64,000 nucleotides of DNA from an uncultured Saprospiraceae bacterium (GCA_937139495.1 CAKZQC010000006.1:1-64000); one strand, 5' to 3'. Numbered from the stretch's first letter, positions 8,804-17,479 are shown. Notes: a model not told the origin generated them from the sequence alone. Made by a program: numbers and translations.

Positions 8804-10027
8804 ATGGACATTAAATTAATACAAACTAAGTTAGGCGCACTGCTACAAGGCGACAAAGTGATATGGCTAGTCATCGGACTATTGGCTATATTCTCTGTAC
8901 TGACCGTGTATAGCTCAGCAGAAGCGTTGGCACTGCGCAAGGAAGTGGATACTGAAGCTTTCTTGATAAAGCATGTTGTCTTGCTGGTTGGCGCATTGAT
9001 GCTAATGTACATTTGCCATTTGGTCAATTACGTCAAATATGCCAAAATATCGGTTGTGCTGCTAGTGATAGCGATTCCGCTGCTGGTCTATACCCAATTG
9101 TTGGGGGTGACGTACAATGAAGCGACCCGTTGGGTTAAGGTTCCCTTTGTCGGAATTACCTTCCAAACATCGGATTTTGCCAAAATAGCCCTGATAACTT
9201 ATACCGCTAGAACGCTTTCGTTGATGCAGTCCAAGAAGATAGGACAGGGCGAATTGATGTTGCCGATTTTATTGATTTGCGGTATTATAGCCCCTTCCGA
9301 TTTATCGTCTGCACTGATATTGTTCTTTACTTGTACATTGTTGATGTTTGTGGGCAGAGTCGATATGCGCAATGTATTTTCGTTGGTAATGCTAGGGGTA
9401 GGTGCTTTTGCGGTACTGCTGATGCTTGCCAATTTCTTTCCTGACTCGATACGAGTAGGAACGTGGATTAGTCGTTTGAGTCAATTTTGGACAGGAGCAG
9501 ATGGCAACCAATTGCAAGTAAGTCAAGCACAAATGGCAATAGCCCAAGGCGGATTTTTTGGAGTCGGTCCAGGCAATGCACAGCACGCACACTTTTTGCC
9601 ACACTCGTATTCCGATTATATTTATTGTGTAATATTGGAAGAATATGGAACTTTAGGCGGACTGATTGTATTAGCTCTGTACACAACGCTATTGTTGCGT
9701 TGTATTCGATTGGTAACTAGAAGCCCCAAGGCATTTGGAGCGATGTTGGCACTAGGGTTGTGTTTCAGTTTAGTGATTCAGGCATTTGTACACATGGCGG
9801 TCAATGTCAACTTATTGCCTGTTACGGGTTTGACGCTGCCTTTCGTAAGTTTGGGTGGAACATCGCTTTTGTTTACGGGGATTTCTTTGGGTATCATATT
9901 GAGTGTATCCAAGTATATAGAAACAACAGTGGGCGAGGGAAATATTGGCAGTATTGCCGATCAAGTAGCTGCCAACAATAGCCAAATGATGGAAGAGGCA
10001 GAAATAGGCGAAGAATACGAAGAATAA
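8804..10027 (+). CDS. ftsW: FtsW, SEDS-family septal peptidoglycan glycosyltransferase
   Basis: FtsW is the polytopic SEDS polymerase that extends septal glycan strands from lipid II together with FtsI. The 407 residues form about ten hydrophobic segments; the long extracytoplasmic loop has the family sequence around GGFFGVGPGNAQH, and the C-terminal part reads VNLLPVTGLTLPFVSLGGTS, both diagnostic of SEDS proteins. The acidic tail (EEAEIGEEYEE) is hydrophilic. It follows murD after a 60-bp spacer holding a tiny ACCGC-AAA-GCGGT hairpin. murG, which usually follows ftsW, is not here. Confidence 0.95.
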   Translation: MDIKLIQTKLGALLQGDKVIWLVIGLLAIFSVLTVYSSAEALALRKEVDTEAFLIKHVVLLVGALMLMYICHLVNYVKYAKISVVLLVIAIPLLVYTQLLGVTYNEATRWVKVPFVGITFQTSDFAKIALITYTARTLSLMQSKKIGQGELMLPILLICGIIAPSDLSSALILFFTCTLLMFVGRVDMRNVFSLVMLGVGAFAVLLMLANFFPDSIRVGTWISRLSQFWTGADGNQLQVSQAQMAIAQGGFFGVGPGNAQHAHFLPHSYSDYIYCVILEEYGTLGGLIVLALYTTLLLRCIRLVTRSPKAFGAMLALGLCFSLVIQAFVHMAVNVNLLPVTGLTLPFVSLGGTSLLFTGISLGIILSVSKYIETTVGEGNIGSIADQVAANNSQMMEEAEIGEEYEE

Positions 10028-10059
10028 TTGCATAAAAACAAAGTATAAGTATTAAAATA

Positions 10060-10078
10060 AGAGCGATTGAAATGCTCT
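10060..10078. repeat. Minimal AGAGC...GCTCT hairpin in the ftsW-murC gap
   Basis: AGAGC (10060-10064) and GCTCT (10074-10078) form a five-base stem in the 71-bp spacer where murG would normally lie. The ends match those of the larger palindromic repeats found elsewhere in the window, but so short a match may be chance. Confidence 0.3.
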
Positions 10079-10098
10079 AGCATTAATAAAAAATAGGT

Positions 10099-11460
10099 AT
10101 GAAACTCGAACAACTCAAGCAAGTTTATTTTGTAGGGATAGGGGGCATCGGAATGAGTGCGTTAGCACGTTACTTTGTCCACCTTGGGGTAACCGTGTTT
10201 GGGTACGACCGAGTAGAAACAGCACTGACGCAGCAGCTCGAACAGGAAGGTATGCACATACATTATCAAGATGATGTCGCACAGATTCCCGAAGGGATAG
10301 ATTTGGTGGTTTATACCCCTGCTGTATCTGCAGAGCATCAAGAGTTGCAGCATTTTCGTGCCAATGGCTATACGATAATGAAGCGAGCAGAAGTGCTGGG
10401 CTTGATTTCCAAAAGCAAAAAAACAATAGCCGTAGCAGGCACCCACGGCAAGACAACTACTTCCGCTATTTTGGCTCATTTGCTCAAGGTAGGTGGTGTT
10501 GATTGTAGTGCTTTCTTGGGTGGAATAGCAGGCAATTTTGATTCTAATTTTGTAGCAGGCGAAAGCGAATGGGTCGTGATGGAAGCAGACGAATTTGATC
10601 GTTCTTTCTTGCAGCTTCGTCCCGAAATTGCTATTTTGACTTCTATGGATGCCGATCATCTAGACATCTACGGTGACAAGGAAAGTTTGGAACAAACATT
10701 CTTGGAGTTTGCTGGACAAGTCAAACAAAGTATTTATTATCAAGCAGGCTTGCCTATTGATAGTCAATATAACTTGGGGATAGACTGGTACAACTATGGT
10801 ATCAATCAAGGTACGATTAGAGCTAATAATGTAAGTGCCATTCAGACGATTTTTGTATTTGACTACATCAATAATCAGAATAAAGTACCAACAATACCTC
10901 GCTTGGAGTTTACGCTAGCAGGACACCATAACGTACTCAATGCCTTGGCGGCAATCAGTGTAGCCAAAGAGTTGGGCGTCAAAGATAAAGCAATTCGAGA
11001 AGGTTTGGCAACATTCAAGGGTATCAAACGAAGGTTTGAGTTAGTGACCTTGACGCAGAATGACCGTGCGTATGTCGATGATTATGCCCATCACCCTACG
11101 GAAATAGAAATGGCAATTTATGCCGCACGTACGATTTTTCCGAAAGGAAAAATAACAGGCGTCTTTCAACCACATTTATACAGTAGAACCAGAGATTTTG
11201 CGACAGAATTTGCCGCTGTGCTGGATCAACTAGATGAGGTGATTTTGTTGGATATTTATCCTGCTAGAGAATTGCCGATAGCAGGCGTAAGTTCGCAGAT
11301 GATACTGGACAAAATGAAATTGGTCAAAAAAGAATTGGTACCCAAAGAGAAACTACTGGAGGTACTCGGCAATAAAGAAATACAGGTACTGATGACGCTA
11401 GGAGCTGGAGATATAGGCTCGATGGTAGAAGACATCAAAGACTTGATAGACAATAAATAA
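10099..11460 (+). CDS. murC: MurC, UDP-MurNAc--L-alanine ligase
   Basis: MurC attaches L-alanine to UDP-MurNAc, the first step of stem peptide synthesis. The product (453 residues) starts with the Rossmann-like GIGGIGMSALA (13-23), has the ATP loop GTHGKTTT at 114-121, the EADEFDRSFL segment and the C-terminal DYAHHPTEI motif. Length is normal. It follows ftsW after 71 bp; in most related genomes murG would be between them. Confidence 0.96.
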   Translation: MKLEQLKQVYFVGIGGIGMSALARYFVHLGVTVFGYDRVETALTQQLEQEGMHIHYQDDVAQIPEGIDLVVYTPAVSAEHQELQHFRANGYTIMKRAEVLGLISKSKKTIAVAGTHGKTTTSAILAHLLKVGGVDCSAFLGGIAGNFDSNFVAGESEWVVMEADEFDRSFLQLRPEIAILTSMDADHLDIYGDKESLEQTFLEFAGQVKQSIYYQAGLPIDSQYNLGIDWYNYGINQGTIRANNVSAIQTIFVFDYINNQNKVPTIPRLEFTLAGHHNVLNALAAISVAKELGVKDKAIREGLATFKGIKRRFELVTLTQNDRAYVDDYAHHPTEIEMAIYAARTIFPKGKITGVFQPHLYSRTRDFATEFAAVLDQLDEVILLDIYPARELPIAGVSSQMILDKMKLVKKELVPKEKLLEVLGNKEIQVLMTLGAGDIGSMVEDIKDLIDNK

Positions 11461-11499
11461 GTAAGATACCCAATAGGATTGGGTAGCAAAAAAAATAAC

Positions 11500-12294
11500 A
11501 TGGAAGTACACCCACAGCGTCTAGCATGGATAGCCAAAAGGCTAGCTTTGGTAGTCGGAGTTTTTGCGCTAGTACTCGTCATAATAGGAGCGGTGCAGTA
11601 TCGCAAAAAGAGTATTGTTGCTCAAGATGGATTGATTATAGATGTAGTAAATAACACAGCCAACAACGATTTTATTGCGGCACAAGATGTGCGAGATATT
11701 TTGTTCAAAAACTTTAAACACGATATTGTAGGACAGCCGTTGGAGCTGATTGATATAGAAGAAATAGAAAGAGTACTGGAGAAGAGTATTTTTATTAAGA
11801 ACGCAGAGATTTATATTGATGCACTCAATAAAGTACACATCACCATAGAACAACGCATACCGATTGTGCGCATTATGGATTTGGAAGAACCTAGTTATTA
11901 CCTCGATGAGGAAGGCACTTGGGTAGAAACCTCTTCTAAGTTTACGGCTAGAGTACTAGTGGTGACAGGGAACGTAGGGCGATATAATGCCAATTATAAA
12001 ACGATTCCGCACAATCGACTGAGAAAAATACTGAAATTGGCACAATTTATTGACAAAAATCCATTCTGGAAAGCTCAAATAGAACAAGTCAATATCAATA
12101 ATAGTGGCGATGCCACATTGATACCAAAACTGGGCGACCAAAAAATAAAATTTGGCGACCCTGAAGAAAAAATTGCAGACAAATTTTACCGTCTCAAAGT
12201 ATTTATGGAAGAAGGACTACCAGTAGAAGGCTGGGAAAAATACAGAACTATTGACCTCTCGTTTGAGAAACAAGTAGTTGCGAAGAAAAGATAG
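11500..12294 (+). CDS. ftsQ: FtsQ/DivIB-type cell division protein
   Basis: FtsQ is a bitopic divisome scaffold with a POTRA-like periplasmic domain. The protein has a short basic N-terminus, one transmembrane helix (about 15-35) and an extracytoplasmic region with segments such as IEEIERVLEKSIFIKNAEIYID and IEQRIPIVRI that match the POTRA/FtsQ fold. I chose the ATG at 11500 (264 residues); an in-frame TTG at 11479 would add seven residues but lies directly in the leader. It follows murC by about 40 bp and is followed by a 245-bp gap holding a palindromic repeat. Confidence 0.87.
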   Translation: MEVHPQRLAWIAKRLALVVGVFALVLVIIGAVQYRKKSIVAQDGLIIDVVNNTANNDFIAAQDVRDILFKNFKHDIVGQPLELIDIEEIERVLEKSIFIKNAEIYIDALNKVHITIEQRIPIVRIMDLEEPSYYLDEEGTWVETSSKFTARVLVVTGNVGRYNANYKTIPHNRLRKILKLAQFIDKNPFWKAQIEQVNINNSGDATLIPKLGDQKIKFGDPEEKIADKFYRLKVFMEEGLPVEGWEKYRTIDLSFEKQVVAKKR

Positions 12295-12359
12295 AAGCTA
12301 AGTATATTATATAATAACTAACATAAAACGGTAGCGAGGTGTGTCTCAATGCCGTACTA

Positions 12360-12516
12360 AGAGCATGTCTAAGATTATATTAATTTGTAATGTCTTTTTT
12401 TGTTATGTTTCGCTTATTTTCGACCCCATAGCTAAGGCTATGAGGTCGAAAATGAGTCTTATCTAACAAAAAAATCCTACACAAATTATCAAAAGCTATA
12501 ATTTTAGACACGCTCT
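12360..12516. repeat. 157-bp palindromic (MITE-like) repeat, copy 1, between ftsQ and ftsA
   Basis: The ends are AGAGCATGTCTAAGATTATA and, inverted, TATAATTTTAGACACGCTCT, differing at two positions. The two halves stay complementary inward to a tip CATAGC-TAAG-GCTATG at about 12427-12442, so the whole element can fold as one long hairpin. A closely similar copy lies at 41207-41370. The element encodes no protein. A possible TAA duplication flanks the inner GAGC...GCTC ends. If transcribed with the dcw operon it would place a large hairpin between ftsQ and ftsA. Confidence 0.85.
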
Positions 12517-12539
12517 AAGAATAGAAACAAATTTAAACA

Positions 12540-13859
12540 ATGGAGAATCAACTAGTAGTGTCATTAGACATTGGAACTACCAAGATTTGTGCAATGGTAG
12601 GGCGTATGGACAAGCGCGGGAAATTGGAAATATTAGGAACTGGCAAAGTGGAATCCGTAGGGGTATTGCGTGGTGTAGTGTCTAATATCGAAAAAACAGT
12701 AAAAGCTATTTCGGATGCAATCGCTGAAGCAGAAAGACGCTCAGGAGTAGAAATCGGAGTAGTAAATGTTGGTATTGCAGGACAGCACATCAAGAGCCTA
12801 CAACACCGTGGTATTTTGACTCGTAAGAGTATCCATGATGAAATCTCGCAACAAGATATTGACGATTTAGTATCGGATATGTATAAGTTGGTACTCCCTC
12901 CTGGAGATAAAATTATACACGTTATTCCACAAGAATTTATTGTAGATAACGAACAAGGAATAGTAGATCCTATTGGTATGTCGGGTATTCGCCTTGAGGC
13001 AAATTTCCATATCATAACAGGACAAATTACAGCTATCAAAAATATCTACAAGTGTGTGCAGAAAGCAGGGCTAGAAATGGCGAGCTTGGCACTAGAGCCT
13101 ATTGCATCTTCTGCGGCTGTACTCAGCGACGAAGAAAAAGAAGCAGGCGTAGCACTCGTTGATATTGGAGGTGGAACAACTGATTTGGCTATCTTCCACG
13201 AAGGTATTATTCGCCATACGGCAGTCGTACCTTTGGGTGGTAACATTATTACCAAAGACATCAAAGAGGGGTGTAATGTAATGGAAAACCAAGCCGAAAA
13301 GCTGAAAGTGAAATTCGGTTGCGCCATGGCGAGTGCGGTCAAAGAAAACAGAATTGTAACGATTCCGGGATTGAGAGGTCGTTCGCACAAGGAAATTTCA
13401 GAACGCAACTTGGCTAGAATTATCCAAGCAAGAGTAGAAGAAATTTTGGACTTGATTTACTGGGAAATTCGTCGCTCTGGTTACGAACGCAAATTGATTG
13501 GCGGTATCGTATTGACTGGTGGTGGAGCTTTGTTGAGTGATATGGTTGATTTGGTCGAATTGCACACAGGCTTATCGGCTCGTATGGGGGTACCAACAGA
13601 ACATTTGGCACACGGCTATGATCAAGCAATCACTAGCCCTATCTATGCGACTAGCATCGGATTGGTACTTAATGGATTCAAGGAGTTGGAGAGAGGCGAA
13701 GTAGTTCAAGAACTAGACAGCTATGTTTCTAATGCCATTCCTGTATCGAAGATGTCACGCTCAGAAGCAGAAACTGCAAATTCGGGTGGAAAATGGTTCG
13801 ATAAAATATTCAAACGTACCAAAGAGTGGTTTGAAGCAGAACCAGATGCCGACCTGTAA
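12540..13859 (+). CDS. ftsA: FtsA, actin-like membrane tether of the Z ring
   Basis: FtsA is an actin-fold ATPase that anchors FtsZ to the membrane and recruits later division proteins. The 439-residue product has the phosphate-1 motif SLDIGTTKICAMVG (8-21), the SHS2-type insertion after it, the phosphate-2 motif LVDIGGGTTDLAIF and the adenosine motif IVLTGGGALL. The C-terminus WFDKIFKRTKEWF looks like the amphipathic membrane-targeting helix. It lies last in the operon before a terminator and upstream of ftsZ. Confidence 0.96.
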   Translation: MENQLVVSLDIGTTKICAMVGRMDKRGKLEILGTGKVESVGVLRGVVSNIEKTVKAISDAIAEAERRSGVEIGVVNVGIAGQHIKSLQHRGILTRKSIHDEISQQDIDDLVSDMYKLVLPPGDKIIHVIPQEFIVDNEQGIVDPIGMSGIRLEANFHIITGQITAIKNIYKCVQKAGLEMASLALEPIASSAAVLSDEEKEAGVALVDIGGGTTDLAIFHEGIIRHTAVVPLGGNIITKDIKEGCNVMENQAEKLKVKFGCAMASAVKENRIVTIPGLRGRSHKEISERNLARIIQARVEEILDLIYWEIRRSGYERKLIGGIVLTGGGALLSDMVDLVELHTGLSARMGVPTEHLAHGYDQAITSPIYATSIGLVLNGFKELERGEVVQELDSYVSNAIPVSKMSRSEAETANSGGKWFDKIFKRTKEWFEAEPDADL

Positions 13860-13916
13860 ACCACGTAATTACTTCTAACAAGTAATAGATTGCTAAGGCA
13901 ATCTTAATATAAATAC

Positions 13917-13954
13917 AAAATGTCCATTTTTCACAGGTAGAAATGGACATTTTT
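13917..13954 (+). terminator. Intrinsic terminator after ftsA
   Basis: AAAATGTCCATTT (13917-13929) and AAATGGACATTTTT (13941-13954) form a 13-bp stem with an 11-base loop, the T-run being the end of the right arm. It would end the mraZ-ftsA transcript before ftsZ. Confidence 0.85.
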
Positions 13955-13985
13955 GTAGGTTTATAGAACATCTACTAGATAGACG

Positions 13986-14017
13986 TTGTATATTCTAAGA
14001 CAAAAGTATTATATTTG
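13986..14017 (+). promoter_or_regulatory. Candidate ftsZ promoter
   Basis: TTG (13986-13988) is followed after 21 bp by TATATTTG (14010-14017), a full match to the Bacteroidota -7 consensus TAnnTTTG at acceptable spacing. It lies after the terminator, about 146 bp before the ftsZ start. Confidence 0.6.
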
Positions 14018-14163
14018 TCAACTACACCAAGAAATCATCTAAAAATGTTAGATGATTTTAGGGATATACTCAAAACAAGGGCGATTTTTTGTTTGACTAT
14101 TCAAGTCGCAATGAACACTCAATGTAGCAAAGATTTTAAACAACAGACGAAACCAATCAAATT

Positions 14164-15603
14164 ATGCAGTTTGATATACCAGACGATTCACAAAATATCA
14201 TAAAAGTAATAGGCGTAGGTGGTGGCGGTAGCAATGCCGTGAACTACATGTACAATCAAGGGATTGTAGGGGTAGATTTTGCGATAAGCAATACCGATAA
14301 CCAGTCTATGAATCAAAGCAATGTTCCGACTAAAATTCAATTGGGTCCCGACTTGACGGAAGGACGAGGAGCTGGCTCCAAACCATTGATAGGACGAGAG
14401 TCTTGTATCGAATCACTAGAGGAAGTGAAACAGTTCTTTGACGATGGAACCAAAATGCTTTTTGTCACTGCTGGTATGGGCGGTGGTACAGGTACTGGTG
14501 CTGCTCCAGTTATTGCTCGAGCTGCTAGAGAAATGGATATTTTGACGGTAGGTATTGTCACGGTTCCCTTTACCTTTGAAGGACGTCGTCGTATGAAACA
14601 AGCGATGGACGGTTTGGCAGAATTGCAAAAAAATGTAGATACGCTTATTGTCATTTCTAATGATAAATTGCGCAAAATACATGGCAATCTTAACCTCAGT
14701 GAAGCATTCTCTAGAGCAGATGATATTTTGACAACTGCCGCTAAAGGTATTGCCGAAATTATTACGGTACCGGGATATGTCAACGTGGATTTTGAAGATG
14801 TCAACACAGTTATGCGTGATTCTGGTGTAGCGGTAATGGGTACAGCTACTATGGAAGGCGAAGATAGAGCCTTGCGTGCAGTAGAAGCTGCCTTGCAGTC
14901 GCCTCTATTGGAAGACAATGACATCAAAGGAGCGCAACATATTTTGTTGAATATTACATCGGGTACCAATGAGGTAACCATGGACGAAGTATTCGAAATA
15001 ACAGAATACGTGCAAGAAGAAGCGGGTTATGGAACAGATTTGATCTGGGGTAACTGCTATGATGAAACACTTGGAGATCAACTATCCGTAACAGTAATCG
15101 CTACTGGATTTGAGACAGGAAAAGTAACGCCTAAGCAAGTAGCTAAGAAAGAGCGTGTAGTAGAGAAGACAATCAAAGTATCGTTAGATGACGATATGGA
15201 TTTGCCTGCATCTAAGAAAAGTTCTTTTTTGAGCGGACTCGATAACAGCGAAGATGAAATTAACTTCAATCTGAGCAAAGGAGGAAACAGCGAAAAAAAA
15301 ACTTATTCAATAGAAAATAAGGAAGAAACGCCAAAAGAGATACCGCAAGAGCCTGAAAATCAACAGGTTAGCGTGGAGACGCTAGAGGAGCGCAGACAGC
15401 GTCTGCAAAATTTGAGCATTAAGCTAAATAATCCTGAAGTACTAAACGAGCTGGAAAACCAGCCTGCTTATTTGCGTAAGGGAGTCAAATTAGATAATGT
15501 AGAACACTCGTCGCAATCGACTGTATCTAAGTGGTCTATCTCCGATGAAGACGAACCAGAAATAAGAGACAACAATTCTTTTTTGCATGACAATGTAGAT
15601 TAA
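14164..15603 (+). CDS. ftsZ: FtsZ, tubulin-like division GTPase
   Basis: FtsZ polymerises with GTP into the cytokinetic ring. The 479-residue protein has the N-terminal nucleotide loop VIGVGGGGSNAVN (15-27), the tubulin signature GGGTGTG (106-112) and T7-loop region. After the globular domain (about 320) comes a long, charged, low-complexity linker, which explains the length above the usual 380-400 residues. The extreme C-terminus (SISDEDEPEIRDNNSFLHDNVD region) is acidic rather than the classic proline-containing FtsA-binding peptide. It is separated from ftsA by a terminator and has its own promoter-like site. Confidence 0.97.
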   Translation: MQFDIPDDSQNIIKVIGVGGGGSNAVNYMYNQGIVGVDFAISNTDNQSMNQSNVPTKIQLGPDLTEGRGAGSKPLIGRESCIESLEEVKQFFDDGTKMLFVTAGMGGGTGTGAAPVIARAAREMDILTVGIVTVPFTFEGRRRMKQAMDGLAELQKNVDTLIVISNDKLRKIHGNLNLSEAFSRADDILTTAAKGIAEIITVPGYVNVDFEDVNTVMRDSGVAVMGTATMEGEDRALRAVEAALQSPLLEDNDIKGAQHILLNITSGTNEVTMDEVFEITEYVQEEAGYGTDLIWGNCYDETLGDQLSVTVIATGFETGKVTPKQVAKKERVVEKTIKVSLDDDMDLPASKKSSFLSGLDNSEDEINFNLSKGGNSEKKTYSIENKEETPKEIPQEPENQQVSVETLEERRQRLQNLSIKLNNPEVLNELENQPAYLRKGVKLDNVEHSSQSTVSKWSISDEDEPEIRDNNSFLHDNVD

Positions 15604-15636
15604 GAAATAACGTCAAATAATATTATACCTATAAAA

Positions 15637-15652
15637 TGATGCTTCGGCATCA
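15637..15652 (+). other. Small UUCG-tetraloop hairpin after ftsZ
   Basis: TGATGC-TTCG-GCATCA forms a six-base stem closed by the exceptionally stable UUCG loop. It precedes the main terminator and may stabilise the ftsZ mRNA 3' end. Confidence 0.5.
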
Positions 15653-15664
15653 GCTCGTAATCCT

Positions 15665-15696
15665 AAAATAGCAGCCCGATAGGCTGCTATTTTTTT
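15665..15696 (+). terminator. Intrinsic terminator after ftsZ
   Basis: AAAATAGCAGCC and GGCTGCTATTTT form a 12-bp stem around CGATA, with the T-run continuing to 15696. Classic intrinsic terminator for ftsZ. Confidence 0.9.
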
Positions 15697-15722
15697 CTAT
15701 CTTACAATCAGTTTAATAGATT

Positions 15723-16085
15723 ATGATGGCAACAATTATTGATTACAATAACAAGGTGTTTAAAGCATTGGTTAACGATCATACAGGTCATGTGACCAGC
15801 AATACTACTTTCTATTATTACCAAAAAGGAACTGTCCTTTGGGGAACGTATGAAGGTGGAGCTATTGCGAAGGGGACTATAGTAGGCAAAGTCCTAGCAG
15901 ATGGAAAGCTACAGTACCATTATCAGCATATTACGAACGAAGGAAAAATGTACACAGGCTATTGCGAATCTACTCCAGAAGCAAAGTACAACGGTCGCAT
16001 TCGATTGTTTGAGAAATGGCATTGGACATCAGGTGCAGAAGGCTCTGGTACTTCTATTGTAGAAGAACTATCGGCAGTGTCCTAG
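15723..16085 (+). CDS. Small conserved protein of the type often labelled n-acetylglutamate synthase
   Basis: A 120-residue protein without signal peptide or membrane segment. It resembles a Bacteroidota family of about 105-115 residues with the pattern SNTTFYYYQKG, YEGGAIAKGTIVGKV, YHYQHITNEGKMYTG and IRLFEKWHWTSG. Members are commonly annotated as n-acetylglutamate synthase, but the protein is far too short for the argA kinase or GNAT domains and no catalytic motif is visible, so I treat its function as unknown. The repeated short beta-strand pattern suggests a small beta-sheet fold. ATG at 15723 or the next codon may be the start. It stands alone between two terminators. Confidence 0.75.
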   Translation: MMATIIDYNNKVFKALVNDHTGHVTSNTTFYYYQKGTVLWGTYEGGAIAKGTIVGKVLADGKLQYHYQHITNEGKMYTGYCESTPEAKYNGRIRLFEKWHWTSGAEGSGTSIVEELSAVS

Positions 16086-16126
16086 TACTGCTTATTTATC
16101 GGGATAATCTCGATAAAATATACTTA

Positions 16127-16166
16127 GCCCACCACAAAGCCATCTAGGTTTTGTGGTGGGCTTTTT
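16127..16166 (+). terminator. Terminator after the small conserved protein
   Basis: AGCCCACCACAAA (16127-16139) pairs with the arm ending in GGTGGGCT at 16162, and a T-run follows. It separates this gene from the minus-strand membrane protein. Confidence 0.88.
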
Positions 16167-16213
16167 ACTTGTTTTGTGTGAGCCGCTTTCTATATTTCGG
16201 ATTTTTTGAGCAG

Positions 16214-16663
16214 CTAAATCACCAAAGAGGGTAACGAAAGTGGAATTTCGCTCAACACAATATATAAGATACTGACGAAGGTTAGTAGATGCAATGCTAA
16301 GGTTAGCCAAGCAATAGATAATGTCTGCCAAACTACTTCCTTGCAGAACTTGGCTAATTGCCGCAAAGGTAGCATACACTCCCAAGGAATAATCATCAGT
16401 AGAACATAAAATAAACCTAGACTAAGTATTATTGCCAAGAAAAGACCAGTAGAAAGTAGGAGGGCAATCACAGAATAAAAAATAATAGCGAGTGCCAAGC
16501 CGAGCCAATTCCATAGGGCTTCCTGTCCGAACAATAAGAGCCAAACATTCAATATGCTAAAAAAAGCATTCAATAAATAGACAATTACTCTAGGAAAATG
16601 AACATTGGGTGCCATATCCAAATTCAGTTCATCTAACAAAGTATTGTTTTGTTCTGTTCTCAT
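16214..16663 (-). CDS. Hypothetical multi-pass membrane protein
   Basis: A 149-residue protein with a hydrophilic N-terminus (about 1-22) and four to five hydrophobic segments (about 24-46, 50-72, 73-93 and 110-138). I recognise no family. The reading frame is intact and lies in the gap between a terminator and ubiX, transcribed in the same direction as ubiX. It is real by length and membrane pattern but function is unknown. Confidence 0.55.
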   Translation of the reverse strand: MRTEQNNTLLDELNLDMAPNVHFPRVIVYLLNAFFSILNVWLLLFGQEALWNWLGLALAIIFYSVIALLLSTGLFLAIILSLGLFYVLLMIIPWECMLPLRQLAKFCKEVVWQTLSIAWLTLALHLLTFVSILYIVLSEIPLSLPSLVI

Positions 16664-16737
16664 GGGTAATTACGGTACGGAAATAACGTTGGAATTTGCT
16701 AAACTATATATTTAACCATAGTTTAACCAATCTTAAT

Positions 16738-17298
16738 TTAGGACTCCGACCAGCGGTAAGTATCCAATTCTAATCCAGCCAAATCAAGGATTCTATCGAC
16801 TACTGTCGCCGCCATTTCTTCAAACGTTTTGGGGTTGCTATAGAAGGACGGCGAAGCAGGGCAGATGATGCCACCAGCCTCTGTAATGGTTTTCATGTTA
16901 TTGATATGAATCAAGCTGTAAGGCGTATCTCTAGGGACTACAATCAATCTTCTGCGTTCTTTGAGTATCACGTCTGCAGCACGGGTAATCAAGTCATTAG
17001 AGACTCCTGTGGCAATTCTAGCCATCAATCCCATGGAGCAAGGACAAACAATCATGGTGTCGTATTTGGCAGATCCAGAGGCAAAAGGAGCAAAAAAATC
17101 GTTCTTTTCGTAGAAATCAAAAGGGTATTTTTTGTAGTCCTCATTTTGGAGTTCTAGCTTCCAATTGAGCTTGGCATTTTCACTCATGACAACCCCAACA
17201 GCCGCTATTTGATTGTTAAGAGACTGCAATTTGTCGAGCAAAACCTTGGCATAAATACTTCCGCTGGAGCCACCCACGGCGATTACTAGCTTCTTCAT
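16738..17298 (-). CDS. ubiX: UbiX-type flavin prenyltransferase
   Basis: UbiX makes prenylated FMN, the cofactor of UbiD-type decarboxylases, from FMN and dimethylallyl phosphate. The 186-residue product starts with the flavin-binding loop VIAVGGSSGSIYAKVLL, and has ATGVSNDLITRAADV followed by ERRRLIVVPRDTP, matching the family's conserved Arg and Pro-rich segments. Length is normal. No ubiD lies in the window. Confidence 0.93.
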   Translation of the reverse strand: MKKLVIAVGGSSGSIYAKVLLDKLQSLNNQIAAVGVVMSENAKLNWKLELQNEDYKKYPFDFYEKNDFFAPFASGSAKYDTMIVCPCSMGLMARIATGVSNDLITRAADVILKERRRLIVVPRDTPYSLIHINNMKTITEAGGIICPASPSFYSNPKTFEEMAATVVDRILDLAGLELDTYRWSES

Positions 17299-17479
17299 CA
17301 GTTTTTTTTATTAAATTTGGAATCGTTTTTGAATTATGGGTTCTTTATACAATTTACTGTAGTTTGGTACTTGGTACCAATTCTATAACCTATTGAGTGG
17401 TTAATTTATAAAATCAAGTTAAAGATAAATTCTTTGGCAACATCTACTGTATTTGGTACTTTTATTAGTATCCACTCTT

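Larger units (their letters stand above)
13860..14163. other. ftsA-ftsZ intergenic region
   Basis: This 304-bp gap contains a small hairpin GATTGC-TAAG-GCAATC (13888-13903), a strong terminator (13917-13954) and a promoter-like pair of boxes (13986-14017). A short reading frame from 14015 that runs into ftsZ in another frame has no recognisable features and I do not regard it as a gene. Confidence 0.7.

Noticed and set aside
12360..12516. Repeat as an integron attC site or phage attachment site
   Set aside because: No integrase or cassette is present, and other copies lie in unrelated intergenic sites.
14015..14203. 62-codon plus-strand frame overlapping the start of ftsZ
   Set aside because: It begins inside the candidate promoter, has no family features and overlaps ftsZ in another frame.
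15723..16085. True N-acetylglutamate synthase
   Set aside because: Far too short and lacking kinase-like or GNAT motifs.
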